Shown piece by piece: positions 1 to 10,094 of a stretch of DNA of 64,000 nucleotides. Each line of letters opens with the position of its first letter. Positions within the stretch are counted from its first letter, which is position 1. The translations under genes and the position numbers were made by a program. The stretch lies in NCBI RefSeq assembly GCF_030247195.1, contig NC_080670.1, positions 93,384,161-93,448,160 on the forward strand. Direction: 5' to 3'. This stretch comes from Topomyia yanbarensis. Taxonomy: Eukaryota; Arthropoda; Insecta; Diptera; Culicidae. The notes beneath the pieces were generated by a model. It did not search any database. It had not been told where the DNA came from and saw only the letters and a program-made list of their open reading frames with translations.

Positions 1-137
1 CCATTAGTATAGATCGCAAAACGTCTAAGTGAGTTGAATCAGGTTACCACAAACGCTAATTTGAACCCAAGAAAGAACCAACCAGTTCTGCACAACGAAA
101 TGCATTCATTTCCAAAAAAAACATCAATCAAAATTAA

Positions 138-484
138 GGGATTTCTAAAGACCAATCAAAAAAAATCACTAAAATTAAATGGGAAACATTCTCCTTGAGT
201 GCAGATTCTACTAATAAATGGTTTTTGACGACCGAAAATCAAATAGTAGGATTAGATTGTGTAACTGAAGAAGATGATATGGTTCAGATCACAGCATCTA
301 CTTTAACAATATTTACCCTTTCTTTAAAACACCTATTTGTTCAAATGTACTTAATATCTATCAATCTGATAACAAAACCTACTCTGCGAAATCATATGAC
401 ATTTCTAAAATAAAATGTAAAATGATCACTATTCCCCTTAACGATACGCATTCCGTTTTCTTTCCGCTTCTTCATACTATGTGA
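138..484 (+). pseudogene. Decayed unidentified protein fragment (KWFLTTENQ type)
   Basis: Two plus-strand reading frames continue one another. The first is open from about 138 and reads NKWFLTTENQIVGLDCV. The second takes over near 302 and reads through IYPFFKTPIC and IPLNDTHSVFFPLLHTM to a stop at 482-484. The switch between 285 and 302 looks like a one-base indel. No ATG opens the first frame, so the fragment may be 5' truncated. I do not recognise the family; the composition resembles uncharacterised mosquito multi-copy proteins. It faces the DUF4806 pseudogene that ends at 709, with about 220 bases between them in which I see nothing. A chance pair of frames is possible but unlikely given the continuous protein-like composition. 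Confidence 0.45.
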
Positions 485-708
485 TGTTTTCATTAGAATG
501 ATATAAGAAGAGTCAAACTAGATAAAACATAAAACATTAATCCAATTTATTTAAACATACCATTTCAACGTAACATCATCATAGTACAAATTTGCTTTAA
601 GAATTTTATCGGGCACCCTGTTGAAGGCTATGTTGACGGGCACCATACTGCAATCTTTTTGGACGATTCTTATGTTTAGATACTGTTTTAGATAGCAATC
701 GTTGTTTG

Positions 709-1813
709 CTATTTTTTCAGTACCCGTTTGAAAAATTCATCGCAATTCATGGCTGTGAAACTACTATCCGCTTGAAGAACAAGTTTCAAAAATAGTAGTC
801 TGACTCTTCTGTAAGTCATGAATGGAATTTTCATCTGCGGCTCAGACTCCTCGTTAAGTTCTACTGATGCAGTGTTGTCTCTGGAGATACCAGTCCATTT
901 ACATCTTGTAAGGAACTGTCGAGTCATAAAATAATCGATAAGACGATAGCAGCAATCAATACCATCCTCCTTTGAGGTTGTGCCGCAAATGTAGCTCATG
1001 TTTTACGTATCTGCTTATGGCAGTATCGTCCTTTAGAATATTCTCCAAGTCATCCAACATCTCCAATGAGTCGACAGGTTTAAAAAAATCTTTTGTGTAA
1101 ACTTCTGAAGCACTTCTATCAGAACCTTATTCCATTTGCATCACTTTTTCATTCAGATAATCAAAACTTGCCTTCAATTGAGCAAGGACGGTGATCATTT
1201 TATTCTGATTATCAATGATGCGTGCTTGGTTGGTTGCGATGTCTTCCAATGATACCGCTTAGCAGCTATTCATATCGATAGTCTCTATATTTGAAGCACT
1301 CATTTCTTCTTCAAGCACTGTTGATGGTAAATAAAAGGTGTTCGGAGTGCCAGTGTCTTCCTGTGGTGAAGTAACCTGCGATTTATTTATGATTGCAATT
1401 AATGTTTTAGTCAACCTTTAATCTTAACTTACCAAAGTGCCTGGAACTTCACCTTGAACGGATTGAAAGTTATAGTCAGCGGGTTGCAAAATTCCGTTGA
1501 AGTCTTTCGGGAAATGTTTCATGTTCGTTTTTGGTGCAACTGTTCGTGTGCATGAATTTTTAAAAGAAACCATTTCCTCTGTTTCGGTGTCGGAAAGCTC
1601 GCTTTCTGCTTCCAGCAGTGTCCGGTACTCTCGTTTCTGAATGCAGACCATCTGTTGCCATTTGGATGTCGGATGAGAGTACTTATCCCGAAGCAATTTG
1701 GCAGCACCTGTTGCCTTTGGCCACCACAAGATACCATCTTTCTCCCAGGCGGAAGGAACAATGCAAAGACACTGCTCACCTTCCTCCATAGTTTGCAAAA
1801 TTTTGAATGGCAT
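709..1813 (-). pseudogene. DUF4806-family gene, decayed
   Basis: Exon 1 runs from the ATG at 1813 down to 1433. It starts MPFKILQTMEEGEQCLCIVP and continues with WWPK, as in mosquito DUF4806 proteins. A donor (TTTG/GTAAGTTA) and an acceptor (AAATCGCAG) define a 55-bp intron at 1378-1432. Exon 2 continues in phase but carries TAA stops at 1259-1261 and 1127-1129. It then shifts frame near 960-1005 into a segment with YFMTRQFLTRCKWTGISR and CDEFFKRVLKK, the C-terminal DUF4806 signature. The family has no established biochemical role that I know of. The intron shows it is a duplicated or old gene rather than a retrocopy. The non-LTR element inserted 27-37 bp upstream of the ATG, so promoter and coding region are separated by about 5.9 kb. 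Confidence 0.8.
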
Positions 1814-1839
1814 ACTTCAAAATTTTCTAAATATAAAAA

Positions 1840-1852
1840 TATCACTTGATTT
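1840..1852. repeat. Target site duplication, left
   Basis: TATCACTTGATTT here is repeated exactly at 7783-7795, bracketing the non-LTR element. The last bases merge with the poly-T run (poly-A on the element strand), so the true duplication is 11-13 bp. Confidence 0.9.
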
Positions 1853-2024
1853 TTTTTTTTTTTGTTTGGAGTGTCTGAATTGACAGACGGCTAAGACCGT
1901 TCACGGTCCATCTTGCCAGAGTTGTCTTGTTTTTTCTTCGTTTATTTAAATTCCTTAATATTTTTTTACCGTTATTGGTGTTTATTTATCGAATGTCGCT
2001 TTTTCTATGGATTAAGCATTATTT

Positions 2025-5000
2025 TTAGATCTGTGTCCTGGTTGTTTTTAGGAATTGTACTATTTGTTTCATATCCATTTCCTCGTTATTTTTTAGGATG
2101 GTTTTCAGTGGTTTACAGTACTCCAGGGCTGGAAAGTCGTTTCTCTCGATATTATAACGTGGGCAGATGAACAATATGTGTTCCAGGTCTTCTCTTTCTT
2201 CACAGAGGTCACATTCTTCTTCGTCTTCCCATCCCCATGTGTATCTTCTTTCTTTTGTGAGTGTATGCCCTGTTCTTATTCTGTTTAGTATCCTTTTTTC
2301 GTCTGATGTCAGTGCGAGTCCTCTTGACCATATCGTTTTTCCGGGTTCTTCCATTATTTCGAAGTGTTTTATTCCTTTTTCCGTAGATGTAGCTTTGTAT
2401 TTTGTTTTCCAGCTTTCCCATATTTCTTCTTTTGCCAGTGCAAGGGCATCTGATAGGACCAACGTTGTAAAGTCTGTTTGGTTTCCGTGAGTGGTTGATA
2501 CTGCTAGCCTGTCTGCTCTTTCGTTCCCTTCTATTCCTTGGTGGCTAGGGATCCACTGAATTTTGATGTACGGGTTTCCTTCGTGTTTTAATTCCTTTAT
2601 TATGTTCCAGGCTATGAAATTTTCTTGTATTGTATATCTGTTTAGCAGGATTTGACAGGCACTTTTAGAGTCCGTAAAGATGACTGCCTTGGTGTAATTT
2701 TGTTCCTTAATTATCCTTACTGCGAAATCTATTGCGAGTAGTTCTGCGTTTGTTATTGAGTATTTATCGCTGATTTTTTCCTTTTTGCAGATTTTTCCTG
2801 TGCCATCCGTTATCCCTATTGCGGTCCCTGCCTCGGTCTTTGAGGCATCAGTGTAGATCTCAGTATATCTTTTATATTTGTGTTCCTTTGTCTGCAGGAA
2901 TTGTTGTTTCCATATGTCGGCATTCCATTGTGCTTTTCTTAGCTGGTCTTCTGCTAAATTTGGCTCAATTCGAAGGCTGATTTGTCTATCCGTATACTGT
3001 TTTCTACATAGATATGGCATATTTCTGTCTTTCTGATGTACTTGGTGTATTACGTCTATATGTTTTGATGCTATGGACGTTAGGTACGATCCGTTTCCTT
3101 CCTCTTGTCTCAATGCTTCTTCGATGAATGGTTGCAGTTGGTTTTTATGGTATGAGCTTTTTATGGCGTCCCTCAAAGTGAGCCATTCTATCCGGTCCTC
3201 GATCAGTAGTTGTCCTGTTTCTGCGTGAATCACATGGATTGGCGTTGTTTTTAGGTAGCCCATTGCACTTCTCAAGTATGCATTTTGAACTGTTTGTAGT
3301 TTTTGAATATTTGAATTAGCTGCTCCTCCGTATATTTGTGCCCCATATTCGAGTTTGCTTCGTATAACGGCATTTCCTATCTTTACTAGTGTCTCTGCAT
3401 TTGCTTTCGTGTTTCGTCTGCTGAGGATTTTTATTATTTTGAGTTTTTCTGAGCTTCGTTTCTTGCTATCTTCTATGTGCTTCCTGAATGTAAGGGTTCT
3501 GTCTAATATGATTCCTAGGTGTTTGTGGGTGTTGTGAATCTCAATTTTTTCGGCTGCGATTTTTATCCTTATGTGATCCGTACGTTTCAGGGTGAATGGT
3601 ACTACTGCACATTTCGATGGATTGATCTTTAGTTGCAGAGTTCGTATTTTGTCCGCGAATTTTTCGAGAAATCTGTTAGCTTTGGTTTCCACTTCTTCAA
3701 TAGTATCTCCTGTTACGATCAGTGTGAAGTCGTCCGCGAATTGAATTAACTCACATCCTTCTTCCTCGACCGAATGGAGTTGCGCTGTGTAAATGTTGAA
3801 AAGTGTGGGAGAAAGAGGACATCCTTGTGGCAATCCTTCGCTGATTTCTATTTTTATGTTCCCTTCGGTGGTATTGAAGGTCATTATTCTTCTTTGTAGG
3901 TACACTGAAAAAAATCCAAACGTTAATTCTATTTGCTTCAAACCGCTTAAAATTCATATGAAGAAGAAATGCTATTGTTATCACGCGCACACATACCTTC
4001 TATGTGTCAACTGTATAAACTATGTATGCACACACATAAGTTATATGTGCATATTGTTATAGAATGGGGTTTTATGTGGCTAATAGTTATGAAATGTGAA
4101 TGTAAGATTAATATTTCTTGTAAATACACACATTAGGTTTATGTGCCAGCAAATAGTGTCTATTTGCCTCCGTTAATTGCAAAAATCTATGTGTAAAATC
4201 AATAGGCATAACGTTTACTTTTTTTTGAGTGTAGGTGTGTAGCCATGACATCAGTTTTTTTGGTATACCTATTTTCGCCATCTCGTTCAGCAGCACTTGA
4301 GTGTCCACGGAGTCGAAAGCTTGCGTCATATCCATGAATACTGCCATGGTGATTTGTTCATTTTGTTTTGCTTGGTAGACCCGGTTTACCAGATAGTTCA
4401 CGCACGTTGTAGCTGAGCAATTTTTCCTGAATCCGAAAGAGTTCTTCGGGATCAGGTGTTCGATTTCGGTGATTTCTTCAATCCTATCCTTAACAGCTCC
4501 ATTTATCAGCTTGAGGCAGACATTTTGCAAACATATTGGCCTGGGTTTGGGTATTGCTCTAACTTCCGTGTTTCTCCATTTTTCAGGAATCTTCTCCGAG
4601 ACAAACACTTCGTTCAACATTTCGCTAACTTTTCCTAGAATGTCCGGCCGTATTTGTTTCAGTATCGCGTATGCCATTCCATCTGGACCGGGTGCTGAGT
4701 GTGTTTTCTTTTTCCTAAGATTTTTTATGATTTCCTCTTCTGTTATTACCATTTCGTAGCCTCTTAGATCGGATTTTGTATTCGCTCTCGGTAGCCTTAT
4801 TGATTTAAGTTTGTTTTCATAGTAATAATCCATGAATTTTTGTCCATCTTCTTGATTATTTTTTGGTTTATATCCAACCGGTTTGGTCAACGCGGTATCC
4901 AATCCTCTTATTATGTTCCATAGTTGTTTGCTTGGTGTGTTTTCATCTACTTTTTCTGATATTTCCTGACAGTATCTTCTTTTCTCTTTCCTTATTAGTC

Positions 5001-6006
5001 TCTTGAGTGTGGCTCTTGATTTTTGCAGCTTTATGTAATTTTGTTGAGTTTTTTCTCTGTTGTAGTTTCTAAGTACTGTTCTTTTATCTTGATATGCCTT
5101 ATTTATATCTTCCGTCCACCATTTTTTCAACCAGTTGCCTTTCTTGTTTTTCACTGTGTAACTAGCTCCTTCTAAACATTCGTCGAATATGCTTTGCATT
5201 TCGAGAGGGTCATACATGTATTGCGGCTGGATTTGGTTTATGAGTTCTACCGCTTTCTCTTGGTTGATCCTTTTTGTCGTTTTTTCCGCCACTGGGATAT
5301 CGCTGGAGATTTCGATTAATATTGCTAAGTGAATGCTTCCAAATTCCTGATCCTCTACTTTCCACCCTGCCTTCACTGCTGTTCCCGTTGTTACTAGGGT
5401 GAGGTCTACCGTTGAACTTCTTCTGTCTGTGGTGGTGAGGCATGTATGAGTTCCGTCGTTGAGAAGGTACAATTTAGAAGCTTCTATCAGCGTATTTATC
5501 AACGCTCCTTTAGGGCATGTTTTCCCTTTGGGGTCCCATGTTTCATGGTGGCCATTCCAATCTCCTCCAACTATAATTTCTCCATTGATAACTTCCATGG
5601 CATCGAAAAGCTTTCTTATTTTCTCTTTCACTTCCTGTATCTGATCGCGGTCCGGTGGTACGTAGACTGATATGAGTGTGATCGGATCAAAATTATTCTT
5701 TATTTTTACTGCTACCACTTCGACTGGTAAGAAGCAACCCATGTCGACCAATTCGTATTGCACATCTTCTCTAACTAGTATTGCTACTCCGCCGTATCCT
5801 GCATTCCTTCTATTCGATTCCATTCTGTAGTTCGCTATTTTGAAATGTTCCTCTTTTTTTAACCAAATTTCCTGTAACAGCGCTGCCGCTATTTCGTTTC
5901 GTTTTAAATAGTAGTATAGCTCCTCTCTTGTTTCTGTTGGGCGTATGCTTTGTATGTTGTTTTGTAGTATTCTTAATTTTTTACACGACACTTTTGCTTC
6001 TTTCAT
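2025..6006 (-). pseudogene. ORF2 (endonuclease, RT, RNase H) split by a TIR element
   Basis: ORF2 begins at the ATG at 6006. The apurinic-type endonuclease occupies about the first 230 residues (LQNNIQSIRP, VGGDWNGHHETWD). The usual SDH motif reads SIHLAI, a substitution in a catalytic position. The RT part begins around residue 435 (APGPDG) and includes FMDMTQAFDSV. The frame is then cut after WLHTY by the element at 3903-4231 and resumes LQRRIMTF at 3900. The second part has LPQGCPLSP and FADD (near 3740), RNase H (IYTDASKTEAG near 2860, WIPSHQGIEGNERAD near 2540) and a CCHC finger CDLCEEREDLEHILFIC near 2200. Removing the insert and one TA restores the frame. The total is then about 1,215 codons, a normal length for the group. 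Confidence 0.92.
3903..4231. mobile_element. 329-bp TIR element (family T1), copy 1
   Basis: The ends are CACTGAAAAAAATCCAAACG and, on the other strand, CACTCAAAAAAAAGTAAACG: imperfect terminal inverted repeats of about 23 bp. TA is duplicated at 3901-3902 and 4232-4233. No coding capacity is seen. Two further copies lie at 10095-11296 and 55648-55977. The TA duplication suggests mobilisation by a Tc1/mariner-superfamily transposase, which is inference. Confidence 0.93.
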
Positions 6007-7330
6007 CGATTCTGGTATCTGTGCTTTCCTGCTGTTCTGCCGAATTGCTGTTGATCAGGTGCTGTATTGCTTGTGCTATTTCGATAAGCAATCTGTCAGT
6101 TTCAATTACATTGTTTGCTTCGTTTACTCCTACCACGATTCTTGCGTGGATTGCTTTGAGGGGGTCTATCCACTTTCTGGCTCTCGTTTCTATCAGAAAT
6201 TCGTGCCGTAATTTTTCTACAAATCTCTCGAATTCCGTTGAGCTGTACGGGTTTGTTTGACACCTGCTGCATGGTCTTTTCTTTTCTCCATTTCCCGTTG
6301 TTGGTGCTAGCAGTTGAGAAATATGTTCCACCTCTTCCCTTTGTTTGATTCTGCTGGTTTTCCTTCCTGTATGTTCGTCGTGTTCCAGTTTTTCGTTTGC
6401 GTCCCCCTGTACATTTTCTTCGCAGCTGTCAGTGTCCTCTTCCTCTTCTTCATTTTCGATTTCTAGTTCCGCGTACTTGTTGGTTAGTTTTGGGTAAATG
6501 GTCTCTGCTTCCTGGTACGTAGCTCCTTTTTTCATTTTTTCCAAGATATTCCATCTTCTGGCTCTTTCCGGACAGGTCTTTGATTGGGCGTCGTGTCTTT
6601 TTCCACAATTTACACATTTTTCTCGTTCTTCGCATTGTGTTTCCTGGTGTCTTCCTCCACACTTTTTGCATCTCGGTCTGGATTTGCAGTGTTTGATTCC
6701 GTGTCCGAATCTCCAGCATTGCTTGCATTGTCTGACCGGAAATATGTAAAGCTCCGCTCTGAAACAGCATCCATAAATTTTAACTCGCTCTGGTGTATTT
6801 GGTCCTTTAACGGTTAATTTGATGTTCGGTGTATCCTGTAGCTGATTGTCTGTTCCTTGTTTTTTTATCCTCTCCACCTGCAACACTTCAAATTCTGTCT
6901 CCAGATTGCCCAGAATTTCCTCTTCTTTGAATGTGCATGGTACTCCTCTGATAAAGCAGATTGTTTGGTTCTTCGTCCTTGGTTCGTAGGCCTTCAGATT
7001 TTGATGTTCCATTTTCGCACTTCTTATCCTCTCCTTTTCTTTCTTGTTGCCAGCTGTAATTTTGTACCGAAACATTCCGATCTTTTGAATGTCTGTGATG
7101 TTTGTTATTCCGCCTTCCTTTAAGAGTCGACCGACGTGGGCTGGATGTGACGGGAAATGAATGTTCAGGTTAACCAGTTCCATGGTCACCTCTAAATTCT
7201 CTTCACTGTTTCCTTGTTCTTCCTTACTGCCTTGTAGGATGTTCTGTTTCTTTCTCGCTTGCATTCTTGTTATTCTCCCGCTTGTCTTCCTGCTTTCAAT
7301 TATCCGCTCTATTCTGCTATCCTTAATCAT
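5981..7330 (-). CDS. ORF1 (gag-like RNA-binding protein) of the non-LTR element
   Basis: This is an open frame of 449 codons starting at an ATG at 7330. A basic N-terminus precedes a region resembling the RNA-recognition fold of insect non-LTR ORF1 proteins. Three CCHC-type knuckles follow at about residues 200-265: CKQCWRFGHGIKHC, CKKCGGRHQETQC and CVNCGKRHDAQSKTC. An acidic run (EEEEEDTDSCEE) lies further on. Such proteins coat the element RNA in the ribonucleoprotein used for target-primed reverse transcription. The stop lies 26 bases inside the start of ORF2, in a different frame, which suggests coupled translation or reinitiation. I see no internal break. Confidence 0.92.
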   Translation of the reverse strand: MIKDSRIERIIESRKTSGRITRMQARKKQNILQGSKEEQGNSEENLEVTMELVNLNIHFPSHPAHVGRLLKEGGITNITDIQKIGMFRYKITAGNKKEKERIRSAKMEHQNLKAYEPRTKNQTICFIRGVPCTFKEEEILGNLETEFEVLQVERIKKQGTDNQLQDTPNIKLTVKGPNTPERVKIYGCCFRAELYIFPVRQCKQCWRFGHGIKHCKSRPRCKKCGGRHQETQCEEREKCVNCGKRHDAQSKTCPERARRWNILEKMKKGATYQEAETIYPKLTNKYAELEIENEEEEEDTDSCEENVQGDANEKLEHDEHTGRKTSRIKQREEVEHISQLLAPTTGNGEKKRPCSRCQTNPYSSTEFERFVEKLRHEFLIETRARKWIDPLKAIHARIVVGVNEANNVIETDRLLIEIAQAIQHLINSNSAEQQESTDTRIDERSKSVV

Positions 7331-7455
7331 TTTTGCTCACTTATTTTGTGTATTCCCTTTATTTTTCCGTAACATGTATTAATTTTTATTCTGTGCACTT
7401 TCCATTTAGTTTAGTCTCCGATTTTCCGTTTCCACTGTATTTCACTTTTTTTATT

Positions 7456-7571
7456 GATAAATCTCTTATTCTTTCTGTCACTATTTTTTCGCACTATTCG
7501 TCGCCATCTTTTTTTTTCGTTAAATCTTATTATTTCTGTCGCCATTTCTTCGCGCTTTTCGTCGCCATCTT
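7456..7571 (-). repeat. Two tandem monomers of about 55-60 bp in the 5' UTR of the non-LTR element
   Basis: On the minus strand a unit with GATGGCGACGAA and (G/A)TG(A)CAGAAA.AATAAGA occurs twice (about 7521-7571 and 7457-7510), diverged from each other. Repeated 5' UTR monomers are known to carry promoter activity in some LINEs; that role here is inferred. Confidence 0.65.
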
Positions 7572-7782
7572 GACACGCCGTTTGCCGATGAATAAAATCG
7601 TCCTTTGTCCTCCTTTTCCACTTAACAGCTACTGCACTTCACCGTAATCCGAAATCCCGGACACTCGCAACACCGGAAAAACTCGAAACCAATCCTAAAC
7701 TTCTTTTAATTCGCGGAAAAAAAAAATATTTTCGGGACTGTCTTAATTACACGTCTTTACTCTCATTCCCTCACGGCCTTTC

Positions 7783-7795
7783 TATCACTTGATTT
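7783..7795. repeat. Target site duplication, right
   Basis: Exact copy of 1840-1852, marking the 5' end of the non-LTR element at 7782. Confidence 0.9.
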
Positions 7796-7858
7796 ATTCA
7801 TTAGTTTTTTACATTTGAGCGAAAAAAATTTGTCTGCAAACAAACGTCACTTTTCACA

Positions 7859-8893
7859 CACGGCAAAATTATATTACCCATTTTATGAAAACAAAGTACC
7901 CTGTTTCTAAAATTGTCAGAAGCTGTCTAAAATGAACTCAGGTTAAACCTAAAGTGGACCATATATGAGCAGAAATATTGTTAGTAAAGCAAATATTGAT
8001 CAATATATTGATGGTGTAAAGCCATTTTGAAAATATTTATTATATGCAATTCAAATGAGATTAAAGCAGTCTTTTCAATATTTTTATTGACAAGATTCCT
8101 GTCTCGTGTAGAGTCTGATAAAAGCGAACGCTACACGAGCAGATATATTGATAATGCACCAATTATTGATCAATACATTGATAGTGTAAGGGCATTTTGA
8201 AAATATCGTTCCTGTAGAATTCACCATTGTCAATAAAAAATATTGACAAAACTGCTTCAATACGTCAATCCCATTTGATTTCTATATGATCAATATTTTT
8301 AAGAGTCCCTTACACCATCAATATATTGATCAATAATAGATTTATTGACAATATTTCTGCTCGTGTAGGGTCCACTTTGCACCATTAATATATTGGACAC
8401 TATTTAGTTTATTGTCAATATTTGTGCTCATATAGGGTGTACTAAATGGGATTGACGTATTTAAGCTGTCTTGTCAATATTTCTATTGACAATACTTTTG
8501 ACTCGTGTAGGGTACGCTTATTAAAGCAGTCTTGTCAATATTTTTATTGACGATATTCTTGTCTTCATTTGCCTGTCATTGACATTCCAATCAAGCACGG
8601 GACCTGAATGGTCCTCGTTTAAAAATTCGCAGAAATTTTTCTCGGATTGAGTACTTTTGACAGGTCTCGTGCTCGATGGAAATGACTCTGACAGATAAAT
8701 AGGTTCTCAAGAAAATGAGCATTTTTCAACAACGTTTTATGACAATATACCAATTTGGAATAAGTCAAGGAGTGATTTCAAAAGAGTTGAAATGTATTGA
8801 TTATTAGTATCAAAAAGTATCCTATCGTTGCCAGCTTCGAACATGCGAATGGGTATTTAATGTTCAGAAAAAGGGTCACGCAATTTTGCCGTG
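7859..8893. mobile_element. 1,035-bp non-autonomous TIR element
   Basis: The ends are CACGGCAAAATTATATTACCC and the inverse of GGGTCACGCAATTTTGCCGTG, matching at 17 of 21 positions. Both sides are flanked by the dinucleotide CA, a possible 2-bp duplication. The interior (about 7965-8570) is a series of direct and inverted repeats built from ACACGAGCAGA and TATTGATCAATATATTGATG. No protein-coding frame is seen. Confidence 0.7.
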
Positions 8894-9736
8894 CATAATA
8901 TCGATCCCCAGTCAACGTGAAAGGCATCTAGGCGGATAAAGAAAACTCACCGACTAGCAATGGTGTAATGTAATTTTAGTTTGGGCTATTTGTCAGCAAG
9001 CCGCCTCGCTACGGAAACTGTCGGTATAATACCGAATAAAACCAGCAAACGTATTGCAGAGAAGAGAAGGGCCACTCGAAATCAAAACTTCTCACAATTC
9101 TTTTTAAAATCACTAGCGGCACGTGGTGTCGAAGCCCTGCAAAATACACTGTTAATCAATACATTAGTTCAAAATTATACGACGTTACTGGTATAAAATA
9201 CCTAGCAAATTCATCCCCGATAATCCGACAAGTGGTTAGAATATGCTCTTCAAAATAAAAATTGTCATGCAATAATTAACCCATCTTTCAAACATTCAGT
9301 GCGTTTTTGGGTTGCAAACGGATATTTTACTTTAAATATTAACCTAACCTTTTCCATCGAAAAACGAAAGTTTGAATGTTGAAGTATGTAAGCATACATT
9401 TACGTTTAAATATCGAAACTTTTGACTGCACAGTTGATTCTTAGCGCACTGACCAAGAAAGATTTTCAATGGATACCTTCCCAATGGTTATTGTGTGTTC
9501 TTTCTTTTGAGAACCACCACGCAAGGACAGTAAATTTAAACACAAACAGCATTTTGTTAGCCAGCCATTTTCCTTTTCCAGGATTTTGGTCCTTATGGAA
9601 GTGGAGGAAATTAGTTCATAATTATTTTCAATCTTTAATATTAAAGGCTGTTTTGTATAAATTCTCATGAGTACCTTTTCAAGCATTTAACGTCGCATTT
9701 AAATTTTTACGAAATGTCACCAAGGTCTGTAAACCA
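8894..9736. other. No recognised feature
   Basis: AT-rich sequence with only short chance reading frames. I see no gene, repeat edge or RNA here. Confidence 0.5.
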
Positions 9737-10064
9737 CACGGAAACGAAAAACTACCTAAAATTGAGTTCCTTTGACTCAATCTCGTGGTATCGTGGGGGA
9801 ACTTAAAATTAGGTAAACCGTGTTGAAGGTAGTTTCCATTTAACCACGGCAAAAATTACAACTCATTGATAAGTTTTTTATACTCAAATTTAAGTTGAAT
9901 TTACCTAATTTTGAGTTCACCCCAAACAACTCAAAAGTACCTTCCTCCACGGAAGAGTCGAATCTCTCTTTTTGTTTTTGACAACACTAATAAGTGCGAA
10001 AGCGACGCACAACTCAAAAGTAAGTAAAAAGAACTTATTCTGCAGGTTGTTTTATTTAACCGTG
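9737..10064. mobile_element. 328-bp TIR element of CACGG type
   Basis: The left end is CACGGAAACGAAAAACTACCT and the right end, read inverted, is CACGGTTAAATAAAACAACCT. Both sides are flanked by CA, as at 7859-8893. Repeated AACTCAAAA and TACCTAATTTTGAGTT motifs lie in both orientations inside. It has no coding capacity and may contain a smaller nested CACGG element (9818-9870). Confidence 0.6.
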
Positions 10065-10094
10065 CATGGGCTCGAAAACTTCAGCGGATTCATA

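Larger units (their letters stand above)
1850..7782 (-). mobile_element. Complete I-group non-LTR retrotransposon
   Basis: On the minus strand the element reads: 5' UTR (about 7782-7331), ORF1 (7330-5981), ORF2 (6006-2025), a short 3' UTR and a poly-A tail (1850-1863). It is bounded by a 13-bp target duplication. ORF2 has endonuclease, reverse transcriptase, RNase H and a C-terminal zinc finger. An RNase H domain places it in the I/LOA/Outcast group rather than Jockey or CR1. The only break I see in ORF2 is a 329-bp TIR element (3903-4231). The element is therefore full length but dead as read. Confidence 0.93.

Noticed and set aside
6450..6770. Second minus-strand frame over the ORF1 zinc knuckles
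   Set aside because: It is a shadow of ORF1, whose frame carries the three knuckles and runs without break.
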